Below are positions 25,381 to 33,690 of a DNA stretch of 64,000 nucleotides, in pieces. Origin of the DNA: Kineosphaera sp032229625 (lineage in GTDB: Bacteria; Actinomycetota; Actinomycetes; Actinomycetales; Dermatophilaceae); contig JAVTVZ010000051.1 of assembly GCA_032229625.1 (NCBI GenBank), positions 20,067-84,066 of the forward strand, in the 5' to 3' direction. How positions within the stretch are numbered: position 1 is the stretch's first letter; each line of letters opens with the position of its first letter. Under the pieces are notes generated by a model. That model was not told the DNA's origin. It worked only from the letters and a program-made list of their open reading frames with translations, and did no database searches. Both the position numbers and the translations under genes were made by a program.

Positions 25381-26529
25381 GTGAAGATCGCGCTGGTGAC
25401 CGACTGCTACTTGCCGCGCCTCGGCGGCATCGAGGTGCAGGTCCGTGACCTGGCGCACGGTCTGCGGGCGGTCGGGCACGAGGTCGAGGTCTTCACCGCC
25501 ACGGTCGGCGAGGACGGTCAGCACGGCGGGCATGTGGAGATCGTCGACGACGTGCCTGTGCACCGCCTGGGCCTGGACCTGCCGACGGGCTTCCCGCTGA
25601 ACCCGCTGGCCACCGGTGAGCTGCGGCGCCGCCTGTCCGACGGCTTCGACGTCGCGCACGTGCACATGGGGGTCGTCAGCCCCTTCACCGTCGACGCGAC
25701 GCGCGTCGCCCGCGGCCTGGGCCTGCCGACGACGATGACGTGGCACTGCATGCTCGCGTGGGCCGAGCCGGCCATCGGCCTGACCGGCGCCGTGCGGCGT
25801 TGGGCGCGCTCGGGCGTGACGATGAACGCCGTCTCGTCGGTCGCCGCCGTGCCGGTCCAGCGACTGCTCGGCGATCTGGGCACCGTCGCGGTGCTGCCCA
25901 ACGGCATCGACGTCGACACGTGGTGGCAGCCGGCGCACGGCTCGACGCCGCCGTCGACCGCCGACGGGCTGCGGCTCGTCACCGCGATGCGGCTCGTCGG
26001 CCGCAAGCGCCCCCTGCCGATGTTGCAGGTGCTGCAGCGCGTGCGGGCCATGGTGCCGGAGGTGCCCTTCACCGTGACGATCCTCGGCGACGGGCGGCTG
26101 CGCTCGTCGGTCACGTCCTACGTGCGCCGCGAGGGCATCGCCGACTGGGTCGAGCTCGCCGGCCGGGTCAGCCGCCCCGAGCTGCTGCGCCGCTATGCCC
26201 AGTCGCACCTCTACCTCTCACCCGCGCGGCTCGAGTCGTTCGGCATCGCCGCGCTCGAGGCCCGCTGCGCCGGCCTGCCCGTCGTGGGCCTGAACACCAG
26301 CGGCGCCTCGGAATTCGTGCACGACGGCGTCAACGGCTTCCTCGCCCGCACCGACGACGACATGGCCGCCGCCATCGCCCGGTTGCTCACCGACGACGCG
26401 ATGCGCGAGCGGATGTATCGCTACAACGTCACCGTCCCGCCCAGCGACCTCGACTGGAGCGCCGTCATCGCCGCCACCGAGCGGGAGTACGAGCGCGCGA
26501 TGGGTCGCGTGGTCACCCCTGTGGGGTAG
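25381..26529 (+). CDS. GT4-family glycosyltransferase
   Basis: A 382-residue GT-B retaining glycosyltransferase. The acceptor domain has the N-terminal loop TDCYLPRLGGIEVQVRDLA. The donor domain contains LPNGIDVDTW, RLVGRKRP and the E-X7-E motif around E285 and E293 (LESFGIAALEARCAGLPVVG), which binds the nucleotide sugar. The best comparison is with actinobacterial GDP-mannose or UDP-sugar transferases (PimB/MshA-like); the sugar is not determined. The GTG start is set by the MKIALVTD N-terminus. It diverges from the PIG-L gene. Confidence 0.9.
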   Translation: MKIALVTDCYLPRLGGIEVQVRDLAHGLRAVGHEVEVFTATVGEDGQHGGHVEIVDDVPVHRLGLDLPTGFPLNPLATGELRRRLSDGFDVAHVHMGVVSPFTVDATRVARGLGLPTTMTWHCMLAWAEPAIGLTGAVRRWARSGVTMNAVSSVAAVPVQRLLGDLGTVAVLPNGIDVDTWWQPAHGSTPPSTADGLRLVTAMRLVGRKRPLPMLQVLQRVRAMVPEVPFTVTILGDGRLRSSVTSYVRREGIADWVELAGRVSRPELLRRYAQSHLYLSPARLESFGIAALEARCAGLPVVGLNTSGASEFVHDGVNGFLARTDDDMAAAIARLLTDDAMRERMYRYNVTVPPSDLDWSAVIAATEREYERAMGRVVTPVG

Positions 26530-26735
26530 TCGGGTCGTTGCCCACGCCGCCGCCCGCCCCGCCTGCGTCCGTCCCGCCTCCGTGCGCGTCGTCGGCGCCC
26601 CCGTCGGGCGCGCCTGCTGCGGGCGTCGCTGACGGGGCAGCCGCCCACCGGCCAGGTGGTCACGGCTCGGGTGGTCCTGGCTCGGGTCACGGGTCGGGTG
26701 ACGGGCGCGACACGGGTGAGGGGGGCGGCGGCGCA

Positions 26736-27620
26736 GTGCCGGACGGCGTGAGCGATTTCGTGCGCTGGTCGGGGCCCGTCGTCGTGGCCGGTCGCGTCGT
26801 CGACACCGAGAGGGGGCCGGTCCGCGCCGCGCCGCACGGCCGGTCGGGCAGCGCCGGCCGTGGCTGCCGACCCGCGCCGCGGGAGGGGCAGCCCGACGCC
26901 CGACCCGGCGACGAGACGTGGCGGATCGACCTCCCGCACGGCGTCGACCCCGCGGCGATCGCGCGCCGCGCGGGCGCCCGGGGGCTGCCGCGGGCCGGCC
27001 GTGACGAGGCCGGGCGACTCGTCCTGTCCTACGACGTCACCTCGCCCGAGCCTCCCGATCCACGGCCCGCCCCGGCGGCCCGCCCGCGCCGCGCGCCCGG
27101 GCTCGTGGTCGCCCCCGGAGAGCGGGCGGTGCCGGTGCAGCGGGTCTCGGCGTCGGTGCTCGTGTGGGCCGACGGGGCGCTCCTGGCGACTCGGTATGTC
27201 GATCGGCCGGACGCGGTCGCGCCGGGGGCCTGGGCATTGCCGGGCGGTGGGGTCGATCCCGGCGAAGAGCCGATCGACGCGGCGCGGCGCGAGTGCTGGG
27301 AGGAGGCCGGGCAGGTCGTCCAGGTCGGCGCGTTGCTGCGGCTGACGAGCCGACACTGGGTGGGGCGCTCGCCCGCGGGGCGGCTGGAGGACTTCCACGC
27401 CCTGGCCCTGGTCTACGAGGCCCGCTGCCCCGAGCCGACCACCCCGGTCGTCCACGACGTCGGCGGGTCGACCGCGCAGGCGGCGTGGGTGGGCGCCGCG
27501 GACGTGCCGGGCCTGGGCTGGTCGGTCTCGCAGCGCTGGGTCGGCTCGACCCGCCCGCCGACCGCGCCCGCCGGCCCGGTCGCAGATGTCAGGGGTCGCG
27601 GCGGGTCAGCAGGCCGATAA
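26736..27620 (+). CDS. NUDIX hydrolase with unknown N-terminal domain
   Basis: A 294-residue protein. The NUDIX domain (about 130-280) has the box GGGVDPGEEPIDAARRECWE followed by EAGQ, complete for metal and pyrophosphate binding. Substrate is unknown. The first 125 residues are Arg/Gly/Pro-rich with a short conserved-looking patch (WRIDLPHGVDPAAIARRAGA). Two GTG codons (26736, 26748) could start it; the 206 bp before them read as low-complexity Pro/Gly/Ala sequence and are not called. Its last 32 bp overlap the 3' end of the convergent membrane-protein gene. Confidence 0.78.
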   Translation: MPDGVSDFVRWSGPVVVAGRVVDTERGPVRAAPHGRSGSAGRGCRPAPREGQPDARPGDETWRIDLPHGVDPAAIARRAGARGLPRAGRDEAGRLVLSYDVTSPEPPDPRPAPAARPRRAPGLVVAPGERAVPVQRVSASVLVWADGALLATRYVDRPDAVAPGAWALPGGGVDPGEEPIDAARRECWEEAGQVVQVGALLRLTSRHWVGRSPAGRLEDFHALALVYEARCPEPTTPVVHDVGGSTAQAAWVGAADVPGLGWSVSQRWVGSTRPPTAPAGPVADVRGRGGSAGR

Positions 27621-28152
27621 GGCCGACGACGAGCAGGACCGCCCCCGCGGACAGCGCCGCGACCGGGGCGACCCAGGTCTGGTTGTCGCCGACATCGGCG
27701 AGTTCGTGCAGCAGGCTCAGCGTCGCGACGACGACCCCGACGAGGCCGAGCACGAGCAGCAGCACGTCGGGGCGGGCGCGGCCCCCGCGGGCCGAGCCGT
27801 CGGCGCCGGGGCCGCTGGAGCCGCGCGTGTCGTCCCCGCCCGGCGGCGGGGCCTGCCCCTGCTCGGCGCGCTCTCGCGAGCCCGACCCTCCCGAGCCGGC
27901 CGGCCCTGCGGGGCCCCAGGAGCCGCGCGGATCGCTGCGATCCGCGCCTGCGCTCCCAGGGCCCGCCGGACCCTCGGTCCCCCCGGGTTCGTGGGCGCCC
28001 CGGTCGTGGGCGCCCCGGTCGTAGGCCCCCCGGTCGTAGGCGTCTCGGTCGTAGGCGCCTCGGTCGTAGGCCTTCCGGTCGTCGGCCCCGCGGCCGTCGG
28101 CCCCGCCGGCGCCGGACTGCGGGCCCTCGGGCCACGACCCGTAGCCCGCCAT
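27589..28152 (-). CDS. Small membrane protein with repetitive YDRGA N-terminus
   Basis: A 187-residue protein. The N-terminal 120 residues are hydrophilic and include a 15-bp-derived repeat (units YDRGA/YDRDA/HDRGA) and Pro/Gly-rich sequence. Two transmembrane helices near the C-terminus (about 130-150 and 160-182, LLVLGLVGVVVATLSLL) are separated by a short acidic loop. I do not recognise a family. Its ATG overlaps the stop of the PspC-domain gene (TGATG), so the pair is co-transcribed; a role in the same membrane-stress module is inferred from that. Confidence 0.7.
   Translation of the reverse strand: MAGYGSWPEGPQSGAGGADGRGADDRKAYDRGAYDRDAYDRGAYDRGAHDRGAHEPGGTEGPAGPGSAGADRSDPRGSWGPAGPAGSGGSGSRERAEQGQAPPPGGDDTRGSSGPGADGSARGGRARPDVLLLVLGLVGVVVATLSLLHELADVGDNQTWVAPVAALSAGAVLLVVGLIGLLTRRDP
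27990..28082 (-). repeat. 15-bp in-frame tandem repeat (YDRGA)
   Basis: About six units of CGGTCGTAGGCGCCT on the plus strand, read in frame as a pentapeptide by the minus-strand gene. Confidence 0.9.
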
Positions 28153-29291
28153 CAGGGCCCGATCTCGATCGAGACCCCCGGGCCGCCGGCGGGTGCCTCG
28201 ACACGCGCCAGACCTGCGGCGAAGGGCACGAGCAGCACGACGGCGACGGCCAGCGCGGTCGCCCGCCGGCCCCGCATGCCGAGGAGGAAGACGATGATCG
28301 ACAGGCAGGCCAGCGCGGCCGAGACCCCGACGATCGACGGGCTCGCGGCCAGCGCCGCGGCCTGCACGCCCCAGGCGGCGCCGGCGCCGATAATCGCGGT
28401 GGAGGTCAGGACCAGCAGCGTGGCCCACGCCCCGAGCCCCGGCCGCCGAGTCGGCCCCTGAATCGGTCCCTGCGCCGGTGCCGGTGCCGGTGCCGGTGTC
28501 GGTGTCGGTGTCGGTGTCGGCTGTGCCGACGCACCGCGGCCGGAGCCGGCGGGGTCGAGCACGTCGTACGGACCGGTCCGGCTCGGCGGGGCGGGGGCAG
28601 CGGGCCGACCCTGGCACACCCCGCCGCTCCAGCCACTGTGCGACAGCGCGGGCACCCAGCGCCCGGTGACGGGGTCGAAGACGGCGCGCTCGCCGCCGCG
28701 GGTCGGGGAGCCGTGCGCCGAGGCCGCCGGGGCCGCCGGGGCCGATCCTGCCGCAGCGGTCGTCGAGCCCCATACCGGCTGGTCGGGGGGCGTGGAGGCC
28801 GGGTCGCCCGTCGCGGCCGGAGCCGACCCCGGGGCGCCCGGGCCGCGGGAGCCACGACGCCCGCGGCGGGTCACGAGGAACGCCACCGCGCCGATGGCCA
28901 GCGCGCTGCCGATCACGTGCCACCAGCCGCCGTCGTCGCGCGGGGAGCTCAGCAGGCTCATCGCCGTCACGACGCCGAGGATGATCGAGCCGGTGTCGTG
29001 GTCGCGGATCGCGCGCTGCACGGGCAGCGCGCCGTCGTCGTCCGGCAGCAGGAACCACGCGAGCAGATAGACGGTGATGCCCACCCCGAGCAGCAGGCCG
29101 AGGACGACGAAGGCGACGCGCACGACGCTGGGGTCGAGATCGAACTGCTCGGCCACCCCGGAGGCGACGCCCGCGATCACCCGACGACGCCGCGGGCGCC
29201 GCACCGGCGAGCGGTGCAGAGCGTCGTAGAGACGGTCCGGTCGGGACGTCGGGCCCCCCGAGGGGCCGGACGGATCAGGAGCAGGGGACAT
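28152..29291 (-). CDS. PspC-domain membrane protein
   Basis: A 379-residue protein. The PspC domain is at about 30-88 (RRRRVIAGVASGVAEQFDLD followed by a long hydrophobic helix ending LPDDDG). Further membrane segments lie at about 102-140 and in the last 110 residues. The middle (about 145-270) is low complexity, including a 6-bp-repeat-encoded run of Pro-Thr and Pro-Ala. PspC proteins respond to envelope stress in other bacteria. It is divergent from the PspC-histidine kinase, so the two probably serve one envelope-stress module. Confidence 0.82.
   Translation of the reverse strand: MSPAPDPSGPSGGPTSRPDRLYDALHRSPVRRPRRRRVIAGVASGVAEQFDLDPSVVRVAFVVLGLLLGVGITVYLLAWFLLPDDDGALPVQRAIRDHDTGSIILGVVTAMSLLSSPRDDGGWWHVIGSALAIGAVAFLVTRRGRRGSRGPGAPGSAPAATGDPASTPPDQPVWGSTTAAAGSAPAAPAASAHGSPTRGGERAVFDPVTGRWVPALSHSGWSGGVCQGRPAAPAPPSRTGPYDVLDPAGSGRGASAQPTPTPTPTPAPAPAPAQGPIQGPTRRPGLGAWATLLVLTSTAIIGAGAAWGVQAAALAASPSIVGVSAALACLSIIVFLLGMRGRRATALAVAVVLLVPFAAGLARVEAPAGGPGVSIEIGP
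28470..28512 (-). repeat. 6-bp in-frame repeat (Pro-Thr / Pro-Ala)
   Basis: GGTGTC and GGTGCC hexamers repeated about seven times. Copy-number change would lengthen the linker without shifting the frame. Confidence 0.9.
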
Positions 29292-29590
29292 GTCTCCATC
29301 GTCGCCTGTCGCGGCCCGCGCGCCCCATGCGGACCGACCCTGAGGGCACCCTGAACACGCTCATCCCGCGCGGCGCGGCGCCCCGGGACCGCCCGGAGTG
29401 ACGGCCCGCACCCTTGTCGGTGCCCGGTGGGAGGGTGTCACCATGGCCGTGGGAGCCGGTCCGCCGCGACCCGCCGACCGCCCCACGCCGCGACGTGTGA
29501 GGCGGCGTGTGAGGCAGCGAGTGAGGTGGCGGTCTGGCGGTGGACGCGGTGTCCGGAGAGTCGCGTGGAGCAGGACGGAGGTGATGGTCG

Positions 29591-31291
29591 GTGGAGGAGT
29601 CCGTGCCGGGTGCGGTGGCGCGCGGCGCCGCGCCGACCGGCGCCTCGTCGCAGGCCGCTTCGTCCCAGCCTGGGCCGCCGCAGTCCGGGCCGCCGCAGCC
29701 CGAGTCGCCGCAGTCCGGACCGTCGCAGTCCCGGGCGTCGGTGCCCCAGCCGCCGGTGCCCGCGACGTCGGCGCGGCGGGGGCGCCTGACGCGGCGGCGG
29801 CACGGGGCGGTGATCGCCGGCGTGGCGACCGGGCTCGCGGACCAGACCGGCTGGGACGTGCGGGTCGTGCGGGTGCTCTTCGTGGTCTCCAACCTCGCCT
29901 TCGGGCTGGGGCTGGTCTCCTACCTGGCCCTGTGGATCCTCGCGCCCGAGCAGGGGCGGGCCGGTGAGCGCCAGAGCGTGCGCCGACTGCCCGTGCAGTT
30001 GCTGCTCGTGGGGGTCGCGCTCGTGGCCCTCGGCGCGCTCGGGGTGACCGGGCACACGATCCTGCCGGACATGCTCCGACCCCTGCTGCCGGTCGTGGCC
30101 GTCGCGCTCGGGGCGGTCATCGCGTGGCGCGACGTCGAGGCCTTCGAGCGGCAGTCGTGGCTCGGGCCCGGCGGCGGGCGACGCACGCTGCCGCGCGTGC
30201 TGGCCGGGGCCGCGCTCGCCGGCGGCGGACTCGTCATCCTCATCACCAGCGACCAGGGCCTGTCGATGGCCTGGGACGTCGGCGTCGCGACCGTCGCGGT
30301 GCTTGCCGGCATCGGCCTCGTGCTCGCGCCGTGGGTCGCGGGCTTCTGGCGGCGCTACGAGCGCGAGCAGACCGCCCGCATCCGCGAGACCGAGCGCGCC
30401 GACATCGCGGCCCACCTGCACGATTCGGTGCTGCAGACCCTCGCGCTCATCCAGCGCACCGACGACCCGGCCGTCGCCACCCGCCTGGCCCGGGCCCAGG
30501 AGCGCGAGCTGCGCACGTGGCTGTACGGCGGGGCCCCCACGGCCGGTTCGCTCGCCGAGGCCGTCGCGGCCGCCGCGCACGAGGTCGAGGACCGCCACGG
30601 CGTGCCCGTCGAGCTCGTCGTCACCGGCGACACCGCACTGGACGACACGAGCGAGGCGCTCGTGCGCGCGCTGCGCGAAGCGTTGACCAACGCGGTGCGG
30701 CACGCGCGGCCGCCCGTCACCGCCTACGTCGAGATCGGCGGCGGCGTCGCCGAGGCCTTCGTGCGCGACCACGGTGACGGCTTCGACCTCGACGACATCG
30801 CGCCCGACCGGCTCGGGGTGCGCGAGTCGATCCTGGGCCGCATGGAGCGCCACGGCGGCAGCGCGCGGGTGCGCCGCCTCGACGAAGGCACCGAGATCTG
30901 TCTGCGGCTGCCGCTCGAGCCTGCCGATCCGCCCGACACGAGCGAGCCCGCCGGGCCGGGCCACGACTCGGCCGCGGCGACCGCCACGGACCACTCGGCC
31001 GCGGCNNNNNNNNNNNNNNNNNNNNNNNNNNNNNNNNNNNNNNNNNNNNNNNNNNNNNNNNNNNNNNNNNNNNNNNNNNNNNNNNNNNNNNNNNNNNNNN
31101 NNNNNACCGCCACGGACCACTCGGCCGCGGCGACCGCCGCGGACCACTCGGCCGCGGCGGTCGCCACCGACGACGCGGCCGTGACGACGGCCACGGACGA
31201 CTCGGCCGCGGCGACCGCCGCCGACAGGCGCCCCGCCGCCCTTCCGCGCTCTGCTGCCACACCGTCTACCGACCTCGAGGAGCACCTGTGA
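29591..31291 (+). CDS. PspC-domain sensor histidine kinase (NarL-type partner)
   Basis: About 566 residues, true length unknown because of an internal gap. The N-terminal region (20-50) has 15-bp repeats (PQSGP). The PspC domain is at about 60-120, and further membrane helices lie at about 132-180 and 200-252. The DHp helix is ERADIAAHLHDSVLQTLALI with H277 as likely phospho-acceptor. The ATPase domain follows with N-box REALTNAVRHA and VRDHGDGFDLDD. The C-terminal tail is a 27-bp repeat encoding TATDHSAAA units. The GTG start lies 9 nt after GGAGG. It overlaps the response-regulator start by 4 bp (GTGA). It belongs to the MacS-like envelope-stress kinases. Confidence 0.88.
   Translation: MEESVPGAVARGAAPTGASSQAASSQPGPPQSGPPQPESPQSGPSQSRASVPQPPVPATSARRGRLTRRRHGAVIAGVATGLADQTGWDVRVVRVLFVVSNLAFGLGLVSYLALWILAPEQGRAGERQSVRRLPVQLLLVGVALVALGALGVTGHTILPDMLRPLLPVVAVALGAVIAWRDVEAFERQSWLGPGGGRRTLPRVLAGAALAGGGLVILITSDQGLSMAWDVGVATVAVLAGIGLVLAPWVAGFWRRYEREQTARIRETERADIAAHLHDSVLQTLALIQRTDDPAVATRLARAQERELRTWLYGGAPTAGSLAEAVAAAAHEVEDRHGVPVELVVTGDTALDDTSEALVRALREALTNAVRHARPPVTAYVEIGGGVAEAFVRDHGDGFDLDDIAPDRLGVRESILGRMERHGGSARVRRLDEGTEICLRLPLEPADPPDTSEPAGPGHDSAAATATDHSAAXXXXXXXXXXXXXXXXXXXXXXXXXXXXXXXXXXTATDHSAAATAADHSAAAVATDDAAVTTATDDSAAATAADRRPAALPRSAATPSTDLEEHL
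29665..29745 (+). repeat. 15-bp in-frame repeat in kinase N-terminus
   Basis: Units like CCGCAGTCCGGGCCG encode PQSGP/PQPES/SQSRA; about five copies. Confidence 0.75.
30965..31215 (+). repeat. 27-bp in-frame repeat array (TATDHSAAA) with gap
   Basis: Units of 27 bp encode nine residues. Copies before the gap and immediately after it are identical; the last ones diverge (VATDDAAVT, TATDDSAAA). Confidence 0.93.
31006..31105. other. Assembly gap of exactly 100 N
   Basis: The gap lies inside the 27-bp coding array. The reading frame continues on the far side, but the number of repeat units in the kinase tail is unknown. Confidence 0.99.
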
Positions 31292-32001
31292 GCACCACCC
31301 CGACCCCCGCCGCGCGACCTGCGGGCACCCCGATCCGGCTCGTGCTCGTCGACGACCACCGGATGTTCCGCAGCGGGGTCAAGAGCGAGCTGGCCGGCGA
31401 GCTCGGCGACGATCTGAGCATCGTCGGCGAGGCCGGCACGGTCGAGCAGGCCGTCGCCGTCGTCACCGCCGAGCGCCCCGACGTCGTGCTGCTCGACGTG
31501 CACCTGCCCGGCGGTGACGGGCGCGGCGGGTCGGATGTCATCACCGGGTGCCGGGCGGTCACGACCCCTGCCGGTGCCCCCGTCCGCTTCCTCGCGCTGT
31601 CGGTCAGCGACGCCGCCGAGGACGTCATCGCGGTGATCCGGGCCGGGGCCCGCGGCTACGTCACCAAGACGATCTCCCCGCGCGACCTCGTCTCGGCGAT
31701 CCGTCGGGTCTCCGAGGGCGACGCGGTCTTCAGCCCGCGGCTCGCGGGCTTCGTGCTCGACGCGTTCGGCGCCGCGGCCGGCGAGGTCGCCGAGGTCGAC
31801 GAGGAGCTCGACCGACTCTCCGCCCGCGAGCGTGAGGTCATGCGGCTCATCGCGCGCGGCTACCAATACAAGGAGGTCGCCAAGGAGCTCTTCATCTCCA
31901 TCAAGACCGTCGAGACCCACGTGTCGTCCGTGCTGCGCAAGCTGCAGCTCAGCTCCCGGCACGAGCTGACCGCCTGGGCGATGCACCGCCGGCTCGTGTG
32001 A
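31288..32001 (+). CDS. NarL/LuxR-family response regulator
   Basis: A 237-residue regulator. The receiver domain has the acidic pair VDDH (22-23), phospho-acceptor D70 (VLLDVHLPGGDG) and K127 (GYVTKT). The LuxR-type DNA-binding domain follows at about 175-235 (LSAREREVMRLIARGYQYKE, then KTVETHVSSVLRKL). It is coupled by a GTGA overlap to the PspC kinase upstream and is its cognate partner. Targets probably include the divergent PspC operon, an inference from the gene arrangement. Confidence 0.95.
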   Translation: MSTTPTPAARPAGTPIRLVLVDDHRMFRSGVKSELAGELGDDLSIVGEAGTVEQAVAVVTAERPDVVLLDVHLPGGDGRGGSDVITGCRAVTTPAGAPVRFLALSVSDAAEDVIAVIRAGARGYVTKTISPRDLVSAIRRVSEGDAVFSPRLAGFVLDAFGAAAGEVAEVDEELDRLSAREREVMRLIARGYQYKEVAKELFISIKTVETHVSSVLRKLQLSSRHELTAWAMHRRLV

Positions 32002-32048
32002 GCGCTCACCTCGCGGCGGCGGTGGTGAGCGGGTCGCGCGGCGTCTCA

Positions 32049-32054
32049 TAGGGT
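32049..32054 (+). promoter_or_regulatory. -10 element of small membrane gene (leaderless)
   Basis: TAGGGT followed after exactly 7 nt by the ATG at 32062. Confidence 0.5.
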
Positions 32055-32061
32055 TGGCGGT

Positions 32062-32412
32062 ATGTCCGCCACCTACACCGTCCTGAGCCTGGCCCACTGG
32101 GCCGGGCTCGCCGCCATCGTCATCGGCTACACGCTCTCGATCAGCCGAGGTGTCATCAGCGACGTGATGGTGTGGGGCGCGCGGATCCAGCTGCTCCTCG
32201 GTCTCGCCCTCGTCGCCGTCGCCGAGATGGGCAGCCTCGATCCGCTGAACCACGTGAAGATCGCCGTCAAGCTCGTCGTCGCCCTCGCCGTCGTCGCCCT
32301 CTGCGAGATCGCGCGGTCCCGCGCCGCCAAGGGCGACGACAAGCCCGTGCTCATGCACGCCGCCGCGGGGCTCACCGTCGTCAACGTGCTCGTCGCCTCG
32401 CTCTGGCACTGA
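32062..32412 (+). CDS. Small four-helix membrane protein, unknown function
   Basis: A 116-residue protein with four predicted helices (about 5-25, 32-55, 62-82, 95-114). Conserved-looking charged or polar positions sit between them (SRGVISDVMVWGARIQLLLG and DPLNHVKIAVKL). I do not recognise a named family, though similar short actinobacterial membrane proteins exist. It has its own leaderless-type promoter, so it is independent of the two-component pair upstream. Confidence 0.72.
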   Translation: MSATYTVLSLAHWAGLAAIVIGYTLSISRGVISDVMVWGARIQLLLGLALVAVAEMGSLDPLNHVKIAVKLVVALAVVALCEIARSRAAKGDDKPVLMHAAAGLTVVNVLVASLWH

Positions 32413-32528
32413 GTCCCGTTCGGGCGCTGAGCCCCCGCTCGGGCACCGAGTCCTTGTGGGAGGACTGAGTCCTCGCTCGGGCGCCGAGTCCTTGCGAGAG
32501 GACTGAGTCCTCGCTCGGGCGCCGAGCG
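32412..32528 (+). repeat. 19/38-bp tandem repeat directly after stop codon
   Basis: Units built on GAGTCCTCGCTCGGGCGCC. Two 38-bp higher-order units (GAGGACTGAGTCCTCGCTCG start) follow two shorter, more degenerate copies. GAGGACTGAGTCCTC is itself a palindrome, so each long unit can form a hairpin. Confidence 0.88.
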
Positions 32529-32739
32529 TCGGGCGGCGCACCACGTGACGGCCAGGGTTTCGCGCCCCCGGCGCCGAGTCGCCCGGCTCGCGGACGTGGC
32601 GCCTGATCCCGAACTCGCGAGACCGGGCGTACTGGTCCGCCCGGTAGCAGTGGTCGCGCGGCGGCCGCAGGGTCGAGGCAGGGTCGACGCAGGGACCCCG
32701 GTCTCGCGGCGCCTCCCGGACGGCCTCCCCGAGGGGGCG

Positions 32740-33396
32740 TCAGGCCGGGGGCAGCGGCGTGACCGGGAGCCGCACGGTGACGTCGGCGCGCTCGGCGGTG
32801 GCCGCGACGAGCCGCGCGTTGGCCTCGTCGGTGCGCAGCACCCATTCGCGGGCCGCGGCGGGGCTGCGGCCGTGGGCGATGTGCCGCTCGATGAGTCGGT
32901 GGACCCGCAGGTCGGGGGGCACGTCGACATACCAGGTCTGCGCGAGGCAGGCCCGGGCCCGCTCCCACGCCGGGCCGTCGCTGAGCAGATAGTTGCCCTC
33001 GGTGACGACGAGCGGCACGTCGGGCGCGACGGGGATGGCGCTGCCGATCGACTCCTCCAGGGCGCGGTCGAAGTACGGCGCGTAGACCGTCTCCCCGGGC
33101 TGCGGCGCGCACAGGCGCGCGACCAGCGCCGCATAGCCGTCGGCGTCGAACGTCGCGATGTTGCCCTTGACGTCGGCGAGCCCCAGCCGGCGCAACTCCT
33201 GGTTGGCCAGGTGGAAGCCGTCCATCGGCACGATGACGACCCGCGCGGGCCCCAGCGCACCGGCGATCGCCGCCGCGACCGTCGACTTGCCCGAGCCCGG
33301 TGCCCCGACGAGCCCGATGACCGTGCGTCGGCCCGCGACGGCGAGCGCGTCCGCGCGGGCGACCGCCGCCTCCAGGGAATCCACCACGGCTGTCAT
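32740..33396 (-). CDS. Nucleoside/nucleotide kinase family protein (uridine/pantothenate-kinase fold)
   Basis: A 218-residue P-loop kinase. Walker A is GAPGSGKST (31-39), followed by VPMDGFHLANQELRRLGL, PYFDRALEESI and VVTEGNYLL. This set is typical of the FrcK/YfhK-like 'nucleoside/nucleotide kinase' group related to uridine kinase and CoaA; the substrate (sugar, nucleoside or pantothenate-like) cannot be told. The ATG at 33396 is preferred over longer low-complexity extensions. The PfkB-type kinase gene lies upstream on the same strand, so both may serve one sugar or nucleoside pathway. Confidence 0.82.
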   Translation of the reverse strand: MTAVVDSLEAAVARADALAVAGRRTVIGLVGAPGSGKSTVAAAIAGALGPARVVIVPMDGFHLANQELRRLGLADVKGNIATFDADGYAALVARLCAPQPGETVYAPYFDRALEESIGSAIPVAPDVPLVVTEGNYLLSDGPAWERARACLAQTWYVDVPPDLRVHRLIERHIAHGRSPAAAREWVLRTDEANARLVAATAERADVTVRLPVTPLPPA

Positions 33397-33619
33397 CGAT
33401 GACCTCGCCCCTCGTCCGGCCGGGTGCGTGTCGCGCCCGGTCTGCTGCCGCGCCTGGCCGGCCGGCCGCCCCTCGCGTCGCGGCGGGGGCGTGTGGCGGT
33501 GGCGTCGCTGTGAGCCGATGCTGCCAGGAATCAGCGTGGTGGCGCGGCCCCGGGGTCCTCGACCGCTGCCGACGACGCGACGCACACAGGTCCGCGTGCG
33601 CGTCGACGAACGTGTCGAC

Positions 33620-33655
33620 GTGCCGACACGCTGGTGATCGCCGGCGTGTCGGTGC
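33620..33655. repeat. 36-nt hairpin element, copy 1
   Basis: Two 12-nt arms (33620-33631 and 33644-33655, about 10 of 12 paired) enclose a 12-nt loop, TGGTGATCGCCG. A homologous element with the same geometry lies at 35430-35465. Here it is 35 bp past the pfkB stop and could end that transcript. Confidence 0.75.
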
Positions 33656-33690
33656 GTCCATCGGTTCGGCGAGGGCTGGTCGGCGGCGTG

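Noticed and set aside
26530..26735. N-terminal extension or separate gene before the NUDIX protein at 26.7 kb
   Set aside because: The open frame is Pro/Gly/Ala low complexity with no ribosome site or domain.
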